Of a stretch of 64,000 nt of DNA, positions 1 through 11,970 are shown one piece after another. The position numbers and the translations under genes are program-made. The number at the start of each line of letters is the position of its first letter. Position 1 is the stretch's first letter. Where the stretch lies: positions 372,001 to 436,000 of the forward strand of contig CANMVA010000002.1 of NCBI GenBank assembly GCA_947501355.1. Reading direction: 5' to 3'. Source of the stretch: an uncultured Paracoccaceae bacterium. Lineage in GTDB: Bacteria; Pseudomonadota; Alphaproteobacteria; Rhodobacterales; Rhodobacteraceae. The notes beneath the pieces are model-generated. The model saw nothing but the letters and a program-made list of their open reading frames with translations, ran no database searches and had not been told where the DNA came from.

Positions 1-300
1 GTAGGCGGCGGTGCGACCAAGGAAAAGGTCACCGAGGCGTTCAAGATCATCACCTCCGACCCTCAGGTCAAAGGCATCCTCGTGAACATCTTCGGCGGCA
101 TCATGCGCTGCGATGTCATCGCCGAGGGCGTCGTGGCCGCCGTCAAAGAGGTCGGCCTGCAGGTCCCCCTCGTCGTCCGTCTCGAAGGCACGAACGTCGA
201 AAAAGGCAAGGAGATCATCAACACCTCCGGCCTCGACGTGATCGCCGCCGACAACCTCAAAGACGGTGCCGAGAAGATCGTGAAAGCGGTTAAGGGCTAA
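1..300 (+). CDS. sucC: Succinate-CoA ligase beta subunit, 3' end (partial)
   Basis: This is the C-terminal 99 codons of the ADP-forming succinyl-CoA synthetase beta subunit; the gene starts before the window. The frame is open from base 1 and carries the carboxy-terminal ligase-CoA signature ([18 protein letters not shown]), followed by [14 protein letters not shown], typical of SucC. With SucD it converts succinyl-CoA, ADP and phosphate to succinate, CoA and ATP in the TCA cycle. In most bacteria sucD follows sucC within a few bases; here a lipoprotein gene separates them. Confidence 0.97.
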   Translation, partial: VGGGATKEKVTEAFKIITSDPQVKGILVNIFGGIMRCDVIAEGVVAAVKEVGLQVPLVVRLEGTNVEKGKEIINTSGLDVIAADNLKDGAEKIVKAVKG

Positions 301-312
301 GGACCGGCATGG

Positions 313-912
313 ATGCGTCAGCCTCCGCATATGCTCAAGCGCATGGCTTCAGCCTGCGCGTTGCTCTGTGCGGCGGCCTGCACACCCAGCTGGGAAGGCT
401 ATACCCCTGAAATGTTCGAGCTTGCCAATATCAAGGACAGCAATGTCGTGCCAAAGTCGGCTCCACGCACGTTCGTGGCCGCGTTTGACACCCATTGTGT
501 GGCCAAGATGAACGCGTTTGACAGCATCCCAGCGGGTTTGCGCGGGGCAAACTACGTGAAAGTCCCGCGCGTGGTGCCTGCGCAAGCCGTCAGAACCCGC
601 GTGCAGATGTATGCGGTGGACGACAAGCGCCCGCTTGTCATGCTGTCCTCGGACGGCGCGCAGCCCGTCTGCGCCGTGGCCGCCGCCTCGCGCACCGGGC
701 AAACCGCCGCTGTGGAGCGCTACATCGCCCGCACCTTTCCCAATGCCACCGCCCTCGACCCGGCCCGTATCGGCAGAACGACCGAACGCGCCTGGCTCAC
801 CGGCACCAACCCGAACCGCCTTGTCACAACGACCCGCAAGGGCCGTCCCAACGAACCGGCCAGCGTCATGCTCATGATCATGAATGCCGCTGACGCTCAG
901 AACGAAAACTAA
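313..912 (+). CDS. Hypothetical lipoprotein between sucC and sucD
   Basis: A 199-residue protein I do not recognise. The N terminus has a basic start, a hydrophobic stretch (ACALLCAAAC) and a cysteine at residue 23 that fits a loose lipobox (AAAC), so it is probably a lipid-anchored periplasmic protein. The rest is a mixed soluble domain with no motif I can name. The start at 313 has AAGGA about eight bases upstream; an in-frame ATG at 331 would give a shorter signal peptide. It begins 12 bases after sucC and ends 12 bases before sucD, so it is almost certainly co-transcribed with the TCA genes, although nothing in it suggests a TCA function. Confidence 0.75.
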   Translation: MRQPPHMLKRMASACALLCAAACTPSWEGYTPEMFELANIKDSNVVPKSAPRTFVAAFDTHCVAKMNAFDSIPAGLRGANYVKVPRVVPAQAVRTRVQMYAVDDKRPLVMLSSDGAQPVCAVAAASRTGQTAAVERYIARTFPNATALDPARIGRTTERAWLTGTNPNRLVTTTRKGRPNEPASVMLMIMNAADAQNEN

Positions 913-924
913 AGGAGCCACGAA

Positions 925-1806
925 ATGGCAGTCCTCATCGACGAAAATACCAAAGTGATCTGTCAGGGCCTTACCGGCTCGCAAGGCACGTTCCACACTG
1001 AACAGGCCATTGCTTACGGCACCAAGATGGTCGGCGGTGTGACGCCGGGCAAAGGCGGCATGACCCATCTTGACCTGCCCGTCTTCAACTCGGTCCACGA
1101 GGCCAAGCATGTGACCGAAGCGAACGCGTCCGTCATCTACGTCCCCCCGCCCTTCGCCGCGGACTCGATCCTTGAGGCGATTGACGCCGAGATGGAAGTG
1201 ATCGTCTGCATCACCGAAGGCATCCCCGTGCTCGACATGATGAAAGTGCAGCGCGCGCTCGAAGGCTCCGCCTCCACCCTGATCGGGCCCAACTGCCCCG
1301 GCGTCATCACGCCCGACGCCTGCAAGATCGGCATCATGCCGGGTCACATCCACCAGCGCGGCAGCGTGGGCGTCGTCTCCCGCTCCGGCACGCTGACCTA
1401 CGAGGCCGTCAAGCAGACCACGGATGTGGGTCTGGGCCAGTCCACCTGCGTCGGCATCGGCGGCGACCCCATCAAAGGGACCGAGCATATCGATGTGCTG
1501 GAATGGTTTCTCGCCGATGATGAGACTGAATCGATCATCATGATCGGTGAGATCGGCGGCTCCGCTGAAGAAGAAGCCGCTCAGTTCCTTGCCGACGAGA
1601 AGAAGAAAGGCCGCTGGAAGCCCACCGCTGGTTTCATCGCCGGCCGCACCGCCCCTCCGGGCCGCCGCATGGGCCACGCAGGCGCCATCGTCGCCGGTGG
1701 TAAAGGCGGCGCCGAGGACAAGATCGAAGCGATGAAATCCGCAGGCATCGTGGTGGCCGAAAGCCCCGCAGGCCTCGGCGAAGCCGTGGTCAAAGCGATC
1801 GGCTAG
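925..1806 (+). CDS. sucD: Succinate-CoA ligase alpha subunit
   Basis: A 293-residue SucD of normal length. It has the N-terminal CoA-binding Rossmann region ([16 protein letters not shown]), the GPNCPGVI segment, and the phospho-accepting histidine in [11 protein letters not shown] (His251 by my count). It pairs with SucC to make the succinyl-CoA synthetase heteromer of the TCA cycle. An AAAGGAG Shine-Dalgarno lies just before the ATG. It follows the inserted lipoprotein gene and is followed by a short palindrome-rich spacer rather than directly by sucA. Confidence 0.98.
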   Translation: MAVLIDENTKVICQGLTGSQGTFHTEQAIAYGTKMVGGVTPGKGGMTHLDLPVFNSVHEAKHVTEANASVIYVPPPFAADSILEAIDAEMEVIVCITEGIPVLDMMKVQRALEGSASTLIGPNCPGVITPDACKIGIMPGHIHQRGSVGVVSRSGTLTYEAVKQTTDVGLGQSTCVGIGGDPIKGTEHIDVLEWFLADDETESIIMIGEIGGSAEEEAAQFLADEKKKGRWKPTAGFIAGRTAPPGRRMGHAGAIVAGGKGGAEDKIEAMKSAGIVVAESPAGLGEAVVKAIG

Positions 1807-1814
1807 GAAACCCC

Positions 1815-1868
1815 GTCCCGGGTCTGACCCGGGACCTCACCCCAAAGGCCCCGGGTCAAGCCCGGGGC
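1815..1868. repeat. Pair of GC-rich palindromes after sucD
   Basis: Two adjacent hairpins. The first (1815-1835) has 10-bp arms GTCCCGGGTC/GACCCGGGAC around one base. The second (1848-1868) has arms GCCCCGGG/CCCGGGGC around TCAAG. Short CCCGGG-type palindromes of this kind are dispersed in many alphaproteobacterial genomes, and a related imperfect one occurs at 11905-11926. They could attenuate transcription between sucD and the genes downstream. Confidence 0.7.
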
Positions 1869-1952
1869 GCGAGGATCAAAATGGCGAAATGCGCCGAAAT
1901 AGGATCAGAGAGCAGCTGCGAAAATGGGGCGGCTGTTTTTGCCATGTGCGAA

Positions 1953-2417
1953 ATGGATCGCTATGAGCAAAAAACATCTGCCCTCGTTCGCAGAGGGAAT
2001 ATTGGGGCATCTGCGCTTCTTGCGTCAACATTATTGGCTGCGTGTGCTGAAAACCACTCTCACGCATCCAACGAACGACTACCCTTGGCGGCTGATCCTG
2101 AAGCAGCGCGTCTCGGTGCTGAAGCTGTTGCGCGTTTCAAAGACGCATTCCCAGACGATGCGATACTTGAGATGATTTGGCGTGTCGAAGCATCCATAGA
2201 CGACATCCCACGCTCTAGTGCCTTGGTGTTATATGATGACCGAAAAATCGAACCGTCCGACGCTATGGGCCGAACCGACAACTATTGGCCTGTTGTAGAT
2301 TTTTGCGGTGACCAAAACATGGCTATAGAGGGCATGGAAGACGTTTCCCTTCCTCCTTCGGCCCCAACCAACAAAAACGTTCGCGCATTTCAGATCAACT
2401 GCGGCGTTGTCTTCTAG
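1953..2417 (+). CDS. Hypothetical lipoprotein between sucD and sucA
   Basis: The reading frame is open from 1881, but the ATG at 1953 is preferred because it gives a 31-residue lipoprotein signal with lipobox LAAC (STLLAAC). Starting at 1881 would put the hydrophobic stretch about 55 residues in. The mature part, about 120 residues, has no motif I recognise. Its base composition is visibly more AT-rich than sucD and sucA, which suggests a lineage-specific or acquired gene. It ends 15 bases before sucA and reads the same way. Confidence 0.6.
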   Translation: MDRYEQKTSALVRRGNIGASALLASTLLAACAENHSHASNERLPLAADPEAARLGAEAVARFKDAFPDDAILEMIWRVEASIDDIPRSSALVLYDDRKIEPSDAMGRTDNYWPVVDFCGDQNMAIEGMEDVSLPPSAPTNKNVRAFQINCGVVF

Positions 2418-2432
2418 GGAGAGATACCGGAT

Positions 2433-5399
<2,967 letters not shown>

Positions 5400-5402
5400 G
5401 CC

Positions 5403-6896
5403 ATGTCCACCGAAGTCCGCGTCCCCACACTGGGCGAAAGCGTCACCGAGGCCACCGTCGCCACCTGGTTCAAAAAGCCCGGCGATGCCGTTGCTGTGGA
5501 TGAAATGCTCTGCGAGCTGGAAACCGATAAAGTCACCGTTGAGGTCCCCTCGCCCGCCGCTGGCACCCTGTCCGAAATCGTCGCTGCCGAAGGCGAGACC
5601 GTGGGCGTTGACGCCCTGCTGGCCTCGATCAGCGAAGGCGACGCGGCCGCTGCGCCCAAGACAGACGCCCCTGCTGAGACGAAAGCCGACGCCCCCAAAG
5701 GCGGCGACGCGGTCGACGTCATGGTTCCGACCTTGGGTGAAAGCGTGACAGAGGCGACTGTCTCCACCTGGTTCAAAGCCGTGGGCGACGCCGTCGCGCA
5801 AGACGAAATGCTCTGCGAGCTGGAAACCGACAAAGTCTCTGTCGAGGTCCCCGCCCCTTCCGCCGGTGTCCTGACCGAGATCACCGCCGCCGAAGGCACC
5901 ACAGTCGATGCGACCGCCAAGCTCGGCGTCATCTCCGGCTCCGGCGCTGCAGCCGCCCCCGCGCAGGAAACCGCCCCCGCGCCCGCAGCCGCACCCAGCG
6001 GTGGCAAGGACGTCGAAGACGCGCCCTCCGCCAAGAAACTCATGGCCGAAAAAGGTCTCTCGTCTGACCAGGTCACCGGCACTGGCCGCGACGGTCGCGT
6101 CATGAAGGAAGATGTCCTGAACGCCCTCTCCGCCCCCAAGGCCGAGGCACCTGCCCCCGCCTCCATCCCGCGCGGCCCGGTCTCTGCCGACGATGCCTCC
6201 CGCGAAGAGCGCGTGAAGATGACCCGCCTGCGCCAGACCATCGCAAAGCGTCTGAAAGACAGCCAGAACACCGCCGCGATGCTCACCACCTATAACGAGG
6301 TCGACATGACCGAGGTGATGGCGCTCCGCAATGAATACAAGGATATGTTCCTCAAGAAGCACGGCGTGAAACTGGGCTTCATGTCCTTCTTCACCAAGGC
6401 CTGCTGCCACGCGCTGAAAGAGGTCCCCGAGGTCAACGCCGAAATCGACGGCACCGACATCGTCTACAAGAACTTCGTCCATATGGGCATCGCCGCCGGC
6501 ACGCCCACCGGCCTCGTCGTCCCCGTGATCCGCGACGCCGACGCAATGAGCTTTGCCGATATCGAGAAAGCCATCGGCGAAAAAGGCAAACGCGCCCGCG
6601 ACGGCAAGCTGTCGATGGCCGAGATGCAGGGCGGCACCTTCACCATCTCGAACGGAGGCGTCTACGGCTCGCTGATGTCCTCGCCGATCCTGAACCCACC
6701 GCAATCGGGCATTTTGGGCATGCACAAAATCCAGGACCGCCCGATGGCGATCAACGGCAAGGTCGAAATCCGCCCGATGATGTATCTGGCGCTGAGCTAC
6801 GATCACCGCATCGTGGATGGTAAGGGGGCGGTGACGTTCCTGGTGCGCGTGAAGGAAGCGCTCGAGGATCCGCGCCGGTTGTTGATGGATCTGTAA
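5403..6896 (+). CDS. sucB: Dihydrolipoyllysine succinyltransferase (E2) with two lipoyl domains
   Basis: A 497-residue E2 core of the 2-oxoglutarate dehydrogenase complex. It carries two N-terminal lipoyl domains with ELETDKV sites at Lys43 and Lys144, where E. coli SucB has one. Next come Ala/Pro-rich linkers, a peripheral subunit-binding domain ([20 protein letters not shown], about residues 210-240), and the acyltransferase core ending in SYDHRIVDG with the catalytic His/Asp. The two lipoyl modules are close at DNA level too: the 26 bases from 5502 and from 5805 are identical, 101 codons apart, so they come from an internal duplication or undergo gene conversion. Confidence 0.97.
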   Translation: MSTEVRVPTLGESVTEATVATWFKKPGDAVAVDEMLCELETDKVTVEVPSPAAGTLSEIVAAEGETVGVDALLASISEGDAAAAPKTDAPAETKADAPKGGDAVDVMVPTLGESVTEATVSTWFKAVGDAVAQDEMLCELETDKVSVEVPAPSAGVLTEITAAEGTTVDATAKLGVISGSGAAAAPAQETAPAPAAAPSGGKDVEDAPSAKKLMAEKGLSSDQVTGTGRDGRVMKEDVLNALSAPKAEAPAPASIPRGPVSADDASREERVKMTRLRQTIAKRLKDSQNTAAMLTTYNEVDMTEVMALRNEYKDMFLKKHGVKLGFMSFFTKACCHALKEVPEVNAEIDGTDIVYKNFVHMGIAAGTPTGLVVPVIRDADAMSFADIEKAIGEKGKRARDGKLSMAEMQGGTFTISNGGVYGSLMSSPILNPPQSGILGMHKIQDRPMAINGKVEIRPMMYLALSYDHRIVDGKGAVTFLVRVKEALEDPRRLLMDL

Positions 6897-7013
6897 TTCT
6901 AATGCGGCAGCGATCAAATACACGCCGCGCCCGAACCGAGGGGCAGGAAGCGAAGCGCCCGCCCCGTGGGGGCGGTTCGGGCGCTGCCATTCGCTTAGCG
7001 AATGGCATTAGAA
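6896..7013. repeat. Nested inverted repeat after sucB
   Basis: A 118-bp structured spacer. The outer arms TTCTAATGC (6896-6904) and GCATTAGAA (7005-7013) are perfect complements. The inner arms GCGCCCGAACCG and CGGTTCGGGCGC pair over 12 bp. A compact hairpin at 6985-7007 has 10-bp arms (TGCCATTCGC/GCGAATGGCA) around TTA. It could act as a terminator or RNA-stability element between the suc genes and the genes after them. Confidence 0.75.
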
Positions 7014-7025
7014 GGGGAAGCAGCT

Positions 7026-7526
7026 TTGTCTAATCAGCGCGAATACAGTGCTGATGCAGCCGGTGGCTGGCGCAATCATTATGCGCGGACCAAGCGCTGG
7101 GCAGAGCGATCAATGGCGCTTTTGTCCGAAGCAGGCAGCAGCAATGCAACTGAAATCGTCGATTTCTCTCTAGCGTTTTTTGTCTGGTGCTACAGTCTAA
7201 AAGACTGGGTGAAGAAAGCGCCTGAGTTCAGCTCAGATGACATCGAAAATCTTACATCCAAGAACGAGTTTTGGCGTTACTGCCGCGATATCGCATTGAG
7301 AGTAAAACACTTTGATGCGACGAGACCCAGCATCGACAATGACTTTGGCATTTCACGCAACCATGATCATTATGCGGCTGATCTGGGTCGGCTACCATTT
7401 GAAACATGGGTTCTATGGATTGATGGTAAGAGACTGAACTTGGCTGAAGTGATCAAAAAACTCTTAGAAATGTGGGCTGACTTCTTCCGAGCCCATAGAA
7501 ATACTGTTGGTTCGCTAGCCCCATGA
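7026..7526 (+). CDS. Hypothetical protein
   Basis: An unrecognised soluble protein rich in Trp and aromatic residues (WRNHYARTKRW, FVWCYSLKDWVKK, RVKHFDATRPS). The longest frame starts with ATG at 7002, but that ATG sits in the stem of a perfect hairpin. The in-frame TTG at 7026, preceded by GAAGGGGAAG, is a better start. Helical prediction by eye and the pattern 'WCYSLKDW...R.LRVKHF' recall proteins that accompany small toxin or immunity genes, but I cannot assign a family. Lower GC than its neighbours points to recent acquisition. It overlaps the next gene by ATGA. Confidence 0.55.
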   Translation: MSNQREYSADAAGGWRNHYARTKRWAERSMALLSEAGSSNATEIVDFSLAFFVWCYSLKDWVKKAPEFSSDDIENLTSKNEFWRYCRDIALRVKHFDATRPSIDNDFGISRNHDHYAADLGRLPFETWVLWIDGKRLNLAEVIKKLLEMWADFFRAHRNTVGSLAP

Positions 7527-7870
7527 CTATCGCCCTCACAGCCCTCCGCTACATGCTGATCGTCTCGGTCGTCGGCCTCGTCATGGCCGCCGTCCTGCGC
7601 TTTGCCATGCCCGACGCGGCCACCAACGGCCAGCTGATCACCGCTGCCATTGACGTTGCGATCCTGCTCGCCTTGCGCCTCGGCCTCAAAGCCGCCAACC
7701 CGCTGATGGGCGGCCTTTTCGCTCTCTTCTGCCTCGCGATGATCGCCTCCGCCCTCACAGCCCCACAGAACATGGCCTCGCTAGCCACATACCTCAACGC
7801 GCTTCTCGCCTGCGTTGGCCTCTGGGGCATCGCCAAATGGTTCCGCCACGAACGGGTGACCGTCAAATGA
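7523..7870 (+). CDS. Small four-helix membrane protein
   Basis: A 115-residue hydrophobic protein with about four predicted membrane helices (YMLIVSVVGLVMAAVL; LITAAIDVAILLAL; GGLFALFCLAMIASAL; LNALLACVGLWGIAKW). I recognise no family. It overlaps the genes on both sides by ATGA, so translation is probably coupled with the unknown gene before it and the MAPEG gene after it. Confidence 0.7.
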   Translation: MTIALTALRYMLIVSVVGLVMAAVLRFAMPDAATNGQLITAAIDVAILLALRLGLKAANPLMGGLFALFCLAMIASALTAPQNMASLATYLNALLACVGLWGIAKWFRHERVTVK

Positions 7871-8277
7871 CCCCCGAACTTACAATCCTCGCCCTCGCTG
7901 GCCTCCTGCAGATGCTGCAATTCGTCCTCATGGCCGTCCCCGCCAATCTGGAACTGGGCACCGGAAAGACCGCGTCTCCCCGCGATCTCGACCGGCTTGG
8001 AAAGCCGATGGTTGAGCTGCTCAGCACCCGCACGGCACGCCTTTACCGCGCCATGAACAACCATTTCGAGGCGCTGATCCTTTTCACCATCGCCGTCCTC
8101 ATCGTGACCCTGTCCGACAGCGGCACCGGCTTCACTGCCGCCTGCGCCTACGCCTATCTCGCCGCGCGCATCCTCTACATCCCGGCCTATGCCTTCGGAT
8201 GGGTGCCGTGGCGGTCCGTCTTTTTCGCCGTTGGCTGGCTTGCCAGCGGCGCGATGATCCTCGCGGCGCTCCTATGA
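7867..8277 (+). CDS. MAPEG-family membrane protein
   Basis: A 136-residue inner-membrane protein of the MAPEG type (the fold of microsomal glutathione transferases). Four helices are visible, together with the family pattern around RLYRAMNNHFEALILFTIAV and ARILYIPAYAFGWVPWRSV. The start at 7867 was chosen because ATGA overlaps the preceding stop; an in-frame start at 7837 would overlap further. The catalytic role and substrate are unknown. It lies 27 bases upstream of lpd. Confidence 0.8.
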   Translation: MTPELTILALAGLLQMLQFVLMAVPANLELGTGKTASPRDLDRLGKPMVELLSTRTARLYRAMNNHFEALILFTIAVLIVTLSDSGTGFTAACAYAYLAARILYIPAYAFGWVPWRSVFFAVGWLASGAMILAALL

Positions 8278-8304
8278 CCCGCGCCCAACTCTCAGGAGAC
8301 CCCA

Positions 8305-9693
8305 ATGGCCAACTATGACGTCATCATCATCGGCAGCGGCCCCGGCGGCTATGTCTGTGCCATCCGCTGCGCCCAACTGGGCCTCAAAACCGCTTGTGTG
8401 GAAGGCCGCGAGACCCTTGGCGGCACCTGCCTGAATATAGGCTGCATCCCTTCGAAAGCGCTCTTGCATGCCTCCCACCAGCTGCATGAGGCCGAGCATA
8501 ACTTCGCCAAGATGGGCCTGAAGGGCAAAAGCCCCTCCGTCGATTGGAAACAGATGCTCACCTACAAGGACGAGGTGATCGAACAGAACACCAAGGGCAT
8601 CGAATTTCTGTTTAAAAAGAACAAGATCGACTGGCTCAAAGGCTGGGGCTCCATCCCTGAAGCAGGCAAGGTCAAAGTCGGGGACGAGGTTCACGAGGCC
8701 AAGCATATCGTGATCGCCTCCGGCTCCGAGCCGTCCTCCCTCCCCGGCATCGAGATCGACGAAAAGGTCGTCGTCACCTCCACCGGCGCGCTTGAGCTTG
8801 GCAAGATCCCCAAGAAAATGGTCGTCATCGGCGCAGGCGTCATCGGGCTGGAACTTGGCTCCGTCTACGCCCGCCTCGGCACCGAAGTGCAGGTCGTCGA
8901 ATTCCTCGACGCCATCACCCCCGGCATGGACGCCGAAGTGCAGCGAACCTTCCAGAAACTGCTGACTAAACAGGGGCTTAATTTCACGCTTGGCGCTGCC
9001 GTTCAGTCTGTCGAAGCCACCAAAACCAAAGCCAAAGTCACCTACAAACTCCGCAAGGACGATAGCGAGCACACAATCGACGCCGACACCGTCCTCGTCT
9101 CCACCGGCCGCAAACCGTTCACCGACGGCCTCGGACTTGAGGCCTTGGGCATCGCCATGACAGACCGCGGTCAGGTCAAAACCGACGCCCAGTGGAACAC
9201 CAATGTCAAAGGCATCTACGCTATCGGCGACGCCATCGAAGGCCCGATGTTGGCGCACAAAGCCGAAGACGAAGGCATGGCCGTGGCTGAAGCCATCGCT
9301 GGCCAGCACGGCCATGTAAACTACGACGTGATCCCCGGTGTGATCTACACGCATCCAGAAGTCGCAAGCGTCGGCGAGACCGAAGAAACCTTGAAAGAAC
9401 AAGGCCGTGCGTACAAAGTCGGCAAATTCTCCTTTATGGGCAACGGCCGCGCGAAAGCCAATTTCGCGGCCGACGGCTTCGTCAAGATCCTCGCCGACAA
9501 AACCACCGACCGCATCTTGGGCGCACACATCATCGGCCCCATGGCAGGCGATCTACTACACGAGATCTGCGTCGCGATGGAGTTCGGCGCCGCCGCCGAA
9601 GACCTCGCCCGCACCTGCCACGCGCACCCGACCTATTCGGAAGCCGTGCGCGAAGCAGCACTGGCCTGCGGCGACGGCCCAATCCACAGCTAA
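8305..9693 (+). CDS. lpd: Dihydrolipoyl dehydrogenase (E3)
   Basis: A 462-residue flavoprotein that reoxidises dihydrolipoamide on SucB with NAD+. It has the FAD-binding GSGPGG (residues 8-13), the redox disulfide Cys42/Cys47 in [13 protein letters not shown], the NAD-binding [10 protein letters not shown] region, the second FAD motif YAIGDA, and the C-terminal His-Glu dyad in [14 protein letters not shown]. An AGGAG Shine-Dalgarno precedes the ATG. It closes the suc cluster; a hairpin terminator follows at once. Confidence 0.98.
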   Translation: MANYDVIIIGSGPGGYVCAIRCAQLGLKTACVEGRETLGGTCLNIGCIPSKALLHASHQLHEAEHNFAKMGLKGKSPSVDWKQMLTYKDEVIEQNTKGIEFLFKKNKIDWLKGWGSIPEAGKVKVGDEVHEAKHIVIASGSEPSSLPGIEIDEKVVVTSTGALELGKIPKKMVVIGAGVIGLELGSVYARLGTEVQVVEFLDAITPGMDAEVQRTFQKLLTKQGLNFTLGAAVQSVEATKTKAKVTYKLRKDDSEHTIDADTVLVSTGRKPFTDGLGLEALGIAMTDRGQVKTDAQWNTNVKGIYAIGDAIEGPMLAHKAEDEGMAVAEAIAGQHGHVNYDVIPGVIYTHPEVASVGETEETLKEQGRAYKVGKFSFMGNGRAKANFAADGFVKILADKTTDRILGAHIIGPMAGDLLHEICVAMEFGAAAEDLARTCHAHPTYSEAVREAALACGDGPIHS

Positions 9694-9699
9694 GCACAA

Positions 9700-9730
9700 G
9701 AAAGGCGCCCCACTCCCGGTGCGCCTTTTG
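9700..9730 (+). terminator. Rho-independent terminator after lpd
   Basis: Arms AAAGGCGC and GCGCCTTT around a 12-base loop, followed by TTGCCTTTT. It starts seven bases after the lpd stop and should end the suc-lpd transcript. Confidence 0.75.
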
Positions 9731-9764
9731 CCTTTTCACCCAGCATTAACCTTAACGCGCCACG

Positions 9765-9832
9765 CCCCCCTTCTTTTGTGCAAAAATACCTCCGGGGGTG
9801 AATGGCGCAGCCAGAGGGGGCGGCGCCCCCTA
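9765..9832 (-). repeat. 3'-end element of the TAGGGGGC type, copy 1
   Basis: Read on the minus strand, the stop codon of the GntR gene lies inside TAGGGGGCG. A GC-rich hairpin follows, then CCGGAGGTATTTTTGCAC and AAAAGAAGGGGGG. A second element with the same order (stop in TAGGGGGCG, hairpins, GTATTTC, GCACAAAAGAAGGG) follows fhs at 15043-15124. It is probably a terminator-like repeat family placed at gene ends. Confidence 0.65.
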
Positions 9833-10477
9833 CCCGGCCAGCATCTTCAGCCCAGCGGTCACATCCGTGCGCACCGCTAACCGCAAACCCGGCTCATCGC
9901 CCGCTTTCAGCGCCGCAATGATCAGCCGATGATGCACCGGCGGCTCGGTCCGCTTCAACTTGCCATAAAGCGCCCGCATGGTCGGCCCCAGTTGCAGCCA
10001 GATCGTCTCTGCCGTGGCCAGCATCGCAGGCGCTTGCGCACGCAGATAAAGCGTGCGGTGAAACTCCAGATTGGTGCGGATATAGCCTACCGCATCCCCA
10101 CCTGCGATCACGGTTCCAATCGCGCCATTGATCGCCTCCAACCGGTCGATCAGCGCCATATGCGCCCGTGGCAAAGCCCGGCTCGACAGTTCCGGTTCGA
10201 TCAACGCCCGCAATGCGGCCAATTCCTCTATCCGCTCATTGCTTAACTCCGGCGTCGACACGCGCCCCGAGGACGACAGCGACAACGCCCCTTCCGCCAC
10301 CAGCCGCCGCGCGGCCTCGCGCGCAGGGGTCATCGACACGCCGTATTCCTTGCCGATCCCGCGCAAGGTCATCGCCTGGCCTGGCATCACCTCCCCATGC
10401 ATAATCTTCGTGCGCAGCGACCGGTAGACCCGGTCATGGGAGGCCGTTGTGGGTTCGGAGCGGGTCTGGATCAACAT
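9830..10477 (-). CDS. GntR-family transcriptional regulator (FCD/FadR subfamily)
   Basis: A 215-residue DNA-binding regulator. The N-terminal winged helix (VYRSLRTKIMHGEVMPGQAM, GIGKEYGVSMTPAREAARRLVAEGAL) is typical GntR. The C-terminal all-helical FCD ligand domain has the expected residues (ELAALRALIEPELSS, NLEFHRTLYLRA, HHRLIIAAL) with histidines that bind a metal in many members. The target genes are not evident. It lies 31 bases downstream of the metallopeptidase gene on the same strand and converges on lpd. Confidence 0.92.
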   Translation of the reverse strand: MLIQTRSEPTTASHDRVYRSLRTKIMHGEVMPGQAMTLRGIGKEYGVSMTPAREAARRLVAEGALSLSSSGRVSTPELSNERIEELAALRALIEPELSSRALPRAHMALIDRLEAINGAIGTVIAGGDAVGYIRTNLEFHRTLYLRAQAPAMLATAETIWLQLGPTMRALYGKLKRTEPPVHHRLIIAALKAGDEPGLRLAVRTDVTAGLKMLAG

Positions 10478-10508
10478 GGCTCAAATGTGATCACAAACGC
10501 CGCGTAGG

Positions 10509-11222
10509 TCAATCTGTGAAACGATACCGGTGCAATTGAGCCCCATGGGTGCGCAGCCACCCACGCTGCTCGTCATAGTCCCCGTAAAGCCGCGTGACCA
10601 CGTCCCAAAACGCGGCGCTGTGGTTCATCTCTGCCAAATGCGCCACCTCATGGGCGGCCACATAATCCAGCACATCCGCCGGGGCCATGATCAAACGCCA
10701 CGAGTAATTCAGGTTCCCCTCCGCCGAACAGGACCCCCAACGGGATCGCGTATCGCGCAAGGTCAGCCGCCCGTAAGGCAAACCCAGCCGTTCCGCATAA
10801 AGATCACTCGCCGCCTGCAATCGCTGCCGCGCCTGAAGTTTCAAAAACGCCTCCACCCGCGCGCCCGTCCGCTCTGGCGCGCGCGCAGGCACAAGCAACC
10901 GGTCGCCATCCACTTGCACCGCCTTCACCGAGGCCAATTCAACCTGATGCGCAGCACCTTGAAACAAGACCTCCGCGCCGGGGGCGACCAGAACCACCTC
11001 CGGGTTGCGCGCCAATGCCGCCCGCAGCCAGCCCTCTTTTTCCTGCAAGAACGCCTCCGCCTCGCGCAACCGCGCGCGCGGTGGCAACGTCAGCGACACG
11101 CGCCCATCCAGCCCCGAGACACGTAGCGACAACCGCTTGGCCCGGGCCGAGCGTTTCAGCACCACCTCCACCGGTGGAGAGCCCGGTAAAATCAGATGTG
11201 TCGGCAAGGCTCTGCCCCACAT
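10509..11222 (-). CDS. YgjP-like (DUF45/M48-type) metallopeptidase domain protein
   Basis: A 237-residue protein. The zinc-binding motif is HEVAHLAEMNH, that is HExxH plus a third histidine, preceded by the family block DTRSRWGSCSAEGNLNYSWRL. This places it in the YgjP-like metallopeptidase family (PF01863). The N terminus has the usual beta-rich part (VVLKRSARAKRLSLRV). ATG at 11222 was preferred to the in-frame TTG at 11240 because AAGGAAG is well placed before it. The biological substrate of this family is unknown. It is divergent from the FYDLN gene. Confidence 0.9.
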   Translation of the reverse strand: MWGRALPTHLILPGSPPVEVVLKRSARAKRLSLRVSGLDGRVSLTLPPRARLREAEAFLQEKEGWLRAALARNPEVVLVAPGAEVLFQGAAHQVELASVKAVQVDGDRLLVPARAPERTGARVEAFLKLQARQRLQAASDLYAERLGLPYGRLTLRDTRSRWGSCSAEGNLNYSWRLIMAPADVLDYVAAHEVAHLAEMNHSAAFWDVVTRLYGDYDEQRGWLRTHGAQLHRYRFTD

Positions 11223-11314
11223 TCCCGCACTTCCTTTCAATTGGCTTTGACACCGCTTTCAAGCTGTGGCAGTTGGCGTCGATCACCGCAATGACGGATA
11301 CGAAAGGGATTCCC

Positions 11315-11644
11315 ATGCCCAAAGAAGAGTGGGGCGTAAAGCGCCTTTGCCCGACAACCGGTAAACGGTTTTACGACTTGAACAAAGACCCGATCGTCAG
11401 CCCCTACACGGGCGAGGTCGTGACCATCGACGTCAGCAAGAACCGCACCATGGTCGCCGACAAAGCCGACCCGGCCAGCAAGAAGGCCAAGGAAGAGGAC
11501 ATCGCCGATGATGTCGAAGTGCTCGACGATGATGACGCCGCAGATGTGAAGCTCGACGACGATCTGCTGGATGATGACGACGACAACGATGATGTCTCGC
11601 TCGACGAGATCGCCGATGTCGCAGCGGACGACGACGATAGCTAA
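11315..11644 (+). CDS. TIGR02300-family 'FYDLN' acidic protein
   Basis: A 109-residue protein with a conserved N-terminal block (EEWGVKRLCPTTGKRFYDLN, then PIVSPYTGE) followed by a strongly acidic tail made almost entirely of Asp, Glu, Ala and Val. This matches the alphaproteobacterial family TIGR02300, whose function is unknown. The start at 11315 has GAAAGGGA upstream; an in-frame ATG at 11291 would add eight residues. A hairpin and a tRNA gene follow. Confidence 0.88.
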   Translation: MPKEEWGVKRLCPTTGKRFYDLNKDPIVSPYTGEVVTIDVSKNRTMVADKADPASKKAKEEDIADDVEVLDDDDAADVKLDDDLLDDDDDNDDVSLDEIADVAADDDDS

Positions 11645-11651
11645 TTCGGTG

Positions 11652-11694
11652 CCAAGCGCGGGGATTTTTCACTTGATATCCCCCCCGCGCTTGC
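11652..11694 (+). terminator. Stem-loop between the FYDLN gene and tRNA-Ala
   Basis: Ten-base arms AAGCGCGGGG (11654-11663) and CCCCGCGCTT (11683-11692) with a 19-base loop. There is no U tract, so termination is plausible but not certain. Confidence 0.5.
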
Positions 11695-11711
11695 CTAAAG
11701 ACCGCGCTATT

Positions 11712-11787
<76 letters not shown>

Positions 11788-11904
11788 AGCGTTTCATCAG
11801 AAACGCGTCGCCCGATAGGTGATTTCGAAGAAAACACCGTAAGGGCATGCCCCCCAAGCTCCCAATCTCCTGCAGATAGCAACCGCAACCCAATGCGCCG
11901 CCAC

Positions 11905-11926
11905 GCCCCGGACCTGATCCGAGGCC
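11905..11926. repeat. Imperfect CCGGAC palindrome in the spacer after tRNA-Ala
   Basis: On the minus strand GGCCTCGGAT and TCCGGGGC pair around CAGG. It resembles the palindromes at 1815-1868. The rest of the 183-base spacer 11788-11970 shows nothing else; there is no direct repeat of the tRNA 3' end that would mark an integration site. Confidence 0.5.
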
Positions 11927-11970
11927 TGTCTCCAAGGCAAAGATCATTACCAAGCCCGACGCAACCACGC

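Noticed and set aside
349-1677. A 442-codon minus-strand frame opposite sucD and the lipoprotein gene
   Set aside because: His/Gly/Asp-rich translation without motifs; shadow of sucD.
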